Part shown: positions 44,434-48,419 of the stretch, piece after piece
Numbering within the stretch: the first letter of the stretch is position 1
Layout of the letters: every line of letters starts with the position of its first letter
Assembly: GCA_947626435.1 (NCBI GenBank)
Contig: CANQSB010000025.1
Location: forward strand, 1-48,419
Direction: 5' to 3'
DNA: 48,419 nucleotides
DNA from: an uncultured Lachnospiraceae bacterium
GTDB taxonomy: Bacteria; Bacillota; Clostridia; Lachnospirales; Lachnospiraceae
Made by a program: the position numbers and the translations under genes
The notes under the pieces: generated by a model
Database searches by the model: none
What the model saw: the letters and a program-made list of their open reading frames with translations, nothing else
What the model was told of the DNA's origin: nothing

Positions 44434-45456
44434 TCAGCCTGCTTTCATATCCATAAACATAAGCTCCATAGTGAGGTCAAAGCTGACATTTGCCGCAATC
44501 CTGCTCCTTGCCCTGTCTATCGAGCGTATAATGCGCTCTATCCCCTCATAGCTGTAAAACGCCGCCGCCCTGCTTATCTCACGCTGCTCATCCTTAAAAA
44601 TAATATGCCGCGTATCCCTGCACGCTTTATATAATAACACATCTCTGTACCAAGTGAAACATAAATCAAGATAATCGTCTATGTCAAGTTTTTCCTTCTT
44701 CTTTTCCTCCGCTATATGCTTCACGCGCTCTGCTATCTGATTAATCTCAAGGCTGGAAATTTTCTTCATGGTATCCAGGACTTCAGATTTCATATTGTCA
44801 AAATCCTCATTTGAAGCAAGCTGCACAGCGCGCCCTACATTCCCCCGCGCAAACGAAGCGCAGATGCCGGCTCTGTAATCAGGTATATTTGCCTTTGCCA
44901 TCAGATAATTCTTTATCGCCTCATCAGAAACAGGCTTGATGTTCAGCACTACGCAGCGGCTCAAAATAGTGGGAAGCATTGCCTCCACCCGCGTCGCAAG
45001 CAGCAAAATTACAGCATATTCGGGAGGCTCCTCAAGCGTCTTCAGGAGCGCGTTCTGCGCCTGTACATTCATCTTCTCCGCCTCATCCACAATGTAAATC
45101 TTACGGCTGCTGCTGTACGGCTTTATTACGATGTCACCGTTTATCTGCTGTCTGACATTGTCCACCGAAATGACATTCGGCTTGTCATGCCCTACATAGA
45201 TTATATCAGGATTATTCCCATTCATTGATTGCCTGCATGTCCTACAGCAATTGCAAGGCTTGTCACCATCCGCCTCGCACTGCAAAGCCCGCGCGAAAAT
45301 ATCCGCAAGCATTTTTTTTCCTGAAAGCTTCTCGCCCTGTACCAGATAAGCATGCGATATTTTATTATGTCTGACTGCATTTTTTAAATTATCAGTAAGC
45401 TGCGACTGTCCCAGTATGTCACTCCATCCGTCAGCCATATAACTTTCTTCTCCCAT
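44434..45456 (-). CDS. holB: DNA polymerase III delta' subunit HolB
   Basis: HolB is part of the clamp loader. The 340-residue protein has the conserved start ILGQSQLTDNLKNAV, a SHAYLVQGEKLSGKK P-loop-like segment, a zinc-binding cysteine group CNCCRTC, YIVDEAEKMNVQAQNALLKT and LEEPPEYAVILL, as in DnaX-related proteins. The P-loop is degenerate, normal for delta'. ATG 45456 with GAGG upstream is used; ATG 45438 is an alternative. Repeat D lies 100 bases upstream. Confidence 0.94.
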   Translation of the reverse strand: MGEESYMADGWSDILGQSQLTDNLKNAVRHNKISHAYLVQGEKLSGKKMLADIFARALQCEADGDKPCNCCRTCRQSMNGNNPDIIYVGHDKPNVISVDNVRQQINGDIVIKPYSSSRKIYIVDEAEKMNVQAQNALLKTLEEPPEYAVILLLATRVEAMLPTILSRCVVLNIKPVSDEAIKNYLMAKANIPDYRAGICASFARGNVGRAVQLASNEDFDNMKSEVLDTMKKISSLEINQIAERVKHIAEEKKKEKLDIDDYLDLCFTWYRDVLLYKACRDTRHIIFKDEQREISRAAAFYSYEGIERIIRSIDRARSRIAANVSFDLTMELMFMDMKAG

Positions 45457-45557
45457 AAAAATCCTCTATACCATCTATGATAATTTATTTTCGCCCTCTG
45501 CCAGTCTAATAATTAAACATCGGCAAAGCTATTTACTCACAATTACCCACTAACAAT

Positions 45558-45728
45558 AATCATTTGCAAAACTCGATTCGACAACATAGAATTTAAACAA
45601 AATATATAAAATAAATGATATATTGCATAGCACCAATATACTGTATCTGTTATGTGCAGTACATTAACACGATTTTTATATATTTTGACTAAATTGAGAT
45701 TATTAAGAACATGTTTCGCAATACTTAA
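45558..45728. repeat. Palindromic repeat copy D, upstream of holB
   Basis: About 171 bp, with the same arms as copies A-C (CATAGAATTTAAACAAAA and TTTTTATATATTTTGAC). Ends are CATTTGCAAAAC and TTTCGCAATACTTAA. The central loop is longer and AT-rich, unlike the GC-rich tips of A-C, so it may be an older or distinct variant. Confidence 0.88.
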
Positions 45729-45738
45729 TTTGATTCAA

Positions 45739-45877
45739 GTGTCAAAAGGGTGTTCTGCAAAAATCACTTATGCAATTTTCCCAAAAAACAGATATCAAAA
45801 CACTCTAAAATCAATTGCTGAGTGTCGCTTTTTGTGCAATATAACGGCGTGCATTTGAAAACTCAAACTTTTGACAC
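45739..45877. repeat. Second, unrelated element with 10-bp inverted ends
   Basis: GTGTCAAAAG (45739-45748) and CTTTTGACAC (45868-45877) are perfect inverted ends 119 bases apart. The inside has no coding frame. It directly follows repeat D in the 464-base gap between yaaR and holB. It could be a small mobile element or chance. Confidence 0.4.
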
Positions 45878-45920
45878 CCTAATCTTAATTTATAACAAAC
45901 ATTTTACGCTTATCTATAAA

Positions 45921-46361
45921 TTAAGTAAATATATCAAGCAAAAGCCCGCGTATCTCTCCAACCTTCGCCAAAATTGCTATAGTATCCTTCTCATCCTTTA
46001 CAAGCTCCTGCGCCAACTCATCCAGCTTCTGGTCCACCAGCCTGATAATGCCATAAACCCTATGTCGTCCACGCCTGTCCAAAAAATTTTCCCTTGAAAA
46101 CTTATGCGAGCGGTTTACAATCTCATTCATAAAATCCTTTATCAAAGAACGGTACTTGCGCATATCCCTCACATCCATGCGCTTGACAAGCTTATCTCCC
46201 TGCATGACGATTTCTTCCATCATAAGGTTGAGCCTGTTTGCAAGCTCCGCTTCCTCGATATTACTCGCCAGCATAAATTTAAAAGAACCGTCTGACGGCT
46301 GCGCCGCCTGCTGCTGTGTAACCTGTGTAGTCTGCTGCAACTCATTTATTTTCATATCCAT
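45921..46361 (-). CDS. yaaR: YaaR (DUF327) family protein
   Basis: The 146-residue protein matches the DUF327/YaaR pattern: a Gln-rich variable start, then helices with [33 protein letters not shown] and the signature [21 protein letters not shown]. Function is unknown. In Bacillus yaaR lies just before holB and after tmk; here the same order holds with a guanylate kinase-like gene in the tmk position. It is 16 bases after that gene and probably co-transcribed with it. The later 464-base gap holds two repeat elements before holB. Confidence 0.9.
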   Translation of the reverse strand: MDMKINELQQTTQVTQQQAAQPSDGSFKFMLASNIEEAELANRLNLMMEEIVMQGDKLVKRMDVRDMRKYRSLIKDFMNEIVNRSHKFSRENFLDRRGRHRVYGIIRLVDQKLDELAQELVKDEKDTIAILAKVGEIRGLLLDIFT

Positions 46362-46377
46362 AAATAACCACGCCCCC

Positions 46378-46965
46378 TTAGTTCAAGCCCATTATATATT
46401 CAGTTATCTCGCCTATGCACTCATTAAGATTCCTATTGTAGAAAATCCTTTCGATTCCTGCCACCTTTAAATTTTCCTCCGAAAAATCCCTACTGTCGGC
46501 AATAAAACGCCTGCACATTTCTTCATATTTCGGCTCCTTCTGCCGTTTTTCACGCCTCAACGCCCGACTCAACCGCTCGCCGTCCTCCAACTCCACATAG
46601 ACAGGTATCACCTTGTCCCTGCCGAAATAATCCCTTGTCATCATAAAAGACTGCAATGTACCGATAATCAGATAATTATTTTTTTCAAGGTCAATCTGAT
46701 TATCCTTTACCATAAAATAATACCATGTTCCATACACCGTATCATATGAGCGACATTCAATAATTTTTTTCTCCGCCTTAAACCGCTCAAGCGCCTCCAC
46801 CGTAGAAAACCTATACTCCACTCCGTCATGCTCACCCTCCCTGATTGGGCGCGTAGTATACGGCACAAGCCTTTTCAACTTTAATCTGGGATTTTTAAGC
46901 AGTTTTTTATAAATCGTATCCTTTCCTGTCGAGCTTTTCCCAATTAAGCAAAAAATTCTTCCCAT
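46378..46965 (-). CDS. Guanylate kinase-like protein
   Basis: The 195-residue protein has a P-loop [11 protein letters not shown] and the GMP-binding region [17 protein letters not shown], as in guanylate kinases, plus a lid-like segment [16 protein letters not shown]. It could make GDP from GMP, but GKSSTGKD differs from the usual GPSGxGK. In Bacillus the tmk gene (thymidylate kinase) holds this place before yaaR. It may be a divergent paralogue, with the main guanylate kinase elsewhere. Confidence 0.8.
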   Translation of the reverse strand: MGRIFCLIGKSSTGKDTIYKKLLKNPRLKLKRLVPYTTRPIREGEHDGVEYRFSTVEALERFKAEKKIIECRSYDTVYGTWYYFMVKDNQIDLEKNNYLIIGTLQSFMMTRDYFGRDKVIPVYVELEDGERLSRALRREKRQKEPKYEEMCRRFIADSRDFSEENLKVAGIERIFYNRNLNECIGEITEYIMGLN

Positions 46966-47055
46966 CTTTATTTCAGACCTCTAAATATAAAATATTTATG
47001 TAAAATGTCGCTTTGGCATCAGCCTCCACTATGGCAGGAATGTAAAATTTAGTAA

Positions 47056-47556
47056 TTAATTTTTATTTTTATAATTTTTCCCATGTATTTTTTTTGTATG
47101 AATGACACCCTTCTGTATATGTACCGTTTCCAAAAACGAACAATATTTGTCAGCCATTGTTACTATCCATGCTTCCCTGCACATAGGCGGTATTATCGTG
47201 AGTGGCCACATATGCTTTATTATGATGTCTTCCTGCCTTGAGCTTAAATAATATTCTTTTTTTGCATTTCGTAAAGCTCTTCCCGGATGAAAAAATCCAT
47301 GAAGTCTATGCGGAGCAAGCTTATCATTTTTATGCCAGTCATACAAAAAGTAATCATGAAGCAGTGCCCCTCTGATTAGATCTCGTGTATTGCATTCAAT
47401 ATTATATTTATCACGTATCGCCAAGCTGGTCTTCGCCACGCTTATACAGTGCTCGTGCACAGACATATTGCCATGCTGTATAAATTCTTTCATGCTTTCA
47501 AAATTTTCAGATATAAGTATGTCATTGGCATATTTCTGTAATTCATCTTCATACAT
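47056..47556 (-). CDS. HD-domain phosphohydrolase
   Basis: The 166-residue protein has the metal-binding set of HD hydrolases: HEHCISVAKTS, ALLHDYFLYDWH, a mid His (FFHPGRAL), KHMWPL and the last Asp in TMADKYCS. It probably acts on a nucleotide or phosphate ester; the substrate is unknown. GGAG lies eight bases before the ATG. It is AT-rich compared with nearby genes. It sits beside the tRNA cluster, a common insertion site, though no mobile element is seen. Confidence 0.85.
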   Translation of the reverse strand: MYEDELQKYANDILISENFESMKEFIQHGNMSVHEHCISVAKTSLAIRDKYNIECNTRDLIRGALLHDYFLYDWHKNDKLAPHRLHGFFHPGRALRNAKKEYYLSSRQEDIIIKHMWPLTIIPPMCREAWIVTMADKYCSFLETVHIQKGVIHTKKIHGKNYKNKN

Positions 47557-47629
47557 AGCTCTGTCTCCGATTTACATATATTTATTTACATACTCAACCA
47601 ATATACATTCTATCATATATCTAATCAAA

Positions 47630-47653
47630 AAAACACGGTATAAACCGTGTTTT
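47630..47653. terminator. Terminator after the tRNA cluster
   Basis: A perfect stem, AAAACACGGT/ACCGTGTTTT, with loop ATAA and T-runs on both strands. It should end the rRNA-tRNA transcript on the minus strand. Confidence 0.9.
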
Positions 47654-47675
47654 TTATATTTTTTTAATTTTAAAA

Positions 47676-47749
<74 letters not shown>

Positions 47750-47752
47750 TAG

Positions 47753-47826
47753 TAGCGGGGACAGGATTTGAACCTATGACCTTCGGGTTATGAGCCCGAC
47801 GAGCTTCCAGACTGCTCCACCCCGCG
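47753..47826 (-). tRNA. Initiator tRNA-fMet (CAT)
   Basis: Anticodon CAT in loop CTCATAA. The three G-C pairs at the base of the anticodon stem (GGG/CCC) and the unpaired C1 opposite T72 are features of initiator tRNA. Confidence 0.93.
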
Positions 47827-47844
47827 ATAATATATTAAATTGAA

Positions 47845-47926
47845 TGGGTGGAGGTGGATTCGAACCACCGAAGCATAAAGCAGCAGATTTACAGTCTGTC
47901 CCCTTTGGCCACTCGGGAATCCACCC
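47845..47926 (-). tRNA. tRNA-Tyr (GTA)
   Basis: The acceptor stem GGGTGGA/TCCACCC, anticodon GTA in loop CTGTAAA, and a long variable arm, as expected for bacterial tRNA-Tyr. Confidence 0.96.
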
Positions 47927-47930
47927 ATAA

Positions 47931-48003
47931 AGCCGATGATCGGACTCGAACCGATAACCTGCTGATTACAAATCAGCTGCTCTGCCAATTGAGCCACATC
48001 GGC
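47931..48003 (-). tRNA. tRNA-Thr (TGT)
   Basis: Acceptor stem GCCGATG/CATCGGC and anticodon TGT in loop TTTGTAA; standard cloverleaf. It is four bases from tRNA-Tyr. Confidence 0.96.
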
Positions 48004-48035
48004 GTATCATATTCAATACGCACTTCCCATTCTAA

Positions 48036-48108
48036 TGGGACCTATAGGGCTCGAACCTATGACCCTCTGCTTGTAAGGCAGATGCTCTCCCAGCTGAGCT
48101 AAGATCCC
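48036..48108 (-). tRNA. tRNA-Val (TAC)
   Basis: Acceptor stem GGGATCT/AGGTCCC with one T-G wobble, and anticodon TAC in loop CTTACAA. Confidence 0.96.
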
Positions 48109-48137
48109 ATATTCAAAATGAATTAATCATTTTAAAG

Positions 48138-48211
48138 CGACCCAGAAGGGACTCGAACCCTCGACCTCCGCCGTGACAGGGCGGCGCTCTAACCAACTGA
48201 GCCACTAGGCC
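48138..48211 (-). tRNA. tRNA-Asp (GTC)
   Basis: Acceptor stem GGCCTAG/CTGGGTC with wobble pairs, and anticodon GTC in loop CTGTCAC. It is the first tRNA after the 23S rRNA. Confidence 0.96.
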
Positions 48212-48345
48212 ATCTTCTTTTGAGGTATTCCCTCAAAACCGAATACAGCTTATCTTTCAGCTATATATCTCCCTTATTCCTTAACGGAATCATTACATTA
48301 ACACATACGCTTACTTCCCTTTTCCTGCCATACCCTGCCTCTCCA

Positions 48346-48419
48346 GGATAAGCTCTCGGCCTATTAGTGACAGCCAGCTTAACACATCTCTATGCTTACA
48401 CCTCTGCCCTATCTACCTC
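48346..48419 (-). rRNA. 23S rRNA, 3' end (partial)
   Basis: On the minus strand the sequence reads CACTAATAGGCCGAGAGCTT at its end, the conserved 3' terminus of 23S rRNA, preceded by GATAGGGCAGAGGTGTAAG. The gene continues beyond the window. The 3' end is placed near 48346 by similarity. The 134-base spacer to tRNA-Asp (48212-48345) shows no 5S rRNA. Confidence 0.92.

Noticed and set aside
47788-47997. 69-residue ORF on the minus strand
   Set aside because: It is a read-through of tRNA-Thr, tRNA-Tyr and tRNA-fMet sequences, a known kind of false ORF.

Overview
The window looks like a chromosomal segment of a motile, Gram-positive anaerobe of the class Clostridia, most likely a Lachnospiraceae-type organism. 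The evidence is the gene content: an hprK/murB/rapZ/whiA cluster, a yaaR-holB-ricT-rsmI cluster, rubrerythrin, several chemoreceptors, an HD-GYP protein and a sigma-D-like promoter. Strong AGGAGG-type ribosome binding sites with occasional GTG/TTG starts fit too. No species can be named from the sequence alone. Most genes lie on the minus strand.

Layout. 1-1.2 kb: the 3' end of a histidine kinase gene, a small gene remnant and a PIN-type toxin-antitoxin pair. 1.3-8.1 kb: a secreted beta-helix lipoprotein, then a two-component system with an FtsX-type ABC transporter, arranged like peptide-sensing/detoxification modules. 8.3-10.5 kb: two different class II fructose-bisphosphate aldolases, transcribed divergently. 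10.5-16.3 kb: a lipid kinase, then whiA, rapZ, murB, a ROK sugar kinase and hprK (carbon control and cell envelope). 16.6-21.1 kb: two divergent membrane chemoreceptors. 21.2-26.7 kb: DegV, a LacI regulator, a small alarmone synthetase, DUF1934, a small exported protein, a GntR regulator and ispE. 27-29.2 kb: an unknown protein behind a sigma-D-like promoter, then a Dam-type methyltransferase followed by what looks like a truncated AlwI-type restriction gene. 29.3-40.1 kb: thioesterase, HAD phosphatase, metG, Nudix hydrolase, a degenerate HD-GYP protein, rubrerythrin, a Q-rich membrane protein, a soluble chemoreceptor and a DEAD-box helicase. 40.2-47 kb: the conserved guanylate kinase-like/yaaR/holB/ricT/methyltransferase/rsmI cluster, ending in an unusual membrane-anchored receiver protein. 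47-48.4 kb: an HD hydrolase, six tRNA genes and the 3' end of a 23S rRNA, with no 5S gene between the 23S and the tRNAs.

The most unusual non-coding signal is a family of palindromic repeats of about 140-170 bp. Four full copies (16303-16444, 32651-32795, 36161-36304, 45558-45728) and one short copy (12421-12483) each sit directly upstream of a minus-strand gene: hprK, metG, rubrerythrin, holB and whiA. A separate 167-bp hairpin with perfect 25-bp ends lies at 38260-38426. Other points worth a look are the receiver protein with no kinase core, the HD-GYP protein lacking a metal-binding Asp, the broken restriction-modification pair and the missing 5S gene.
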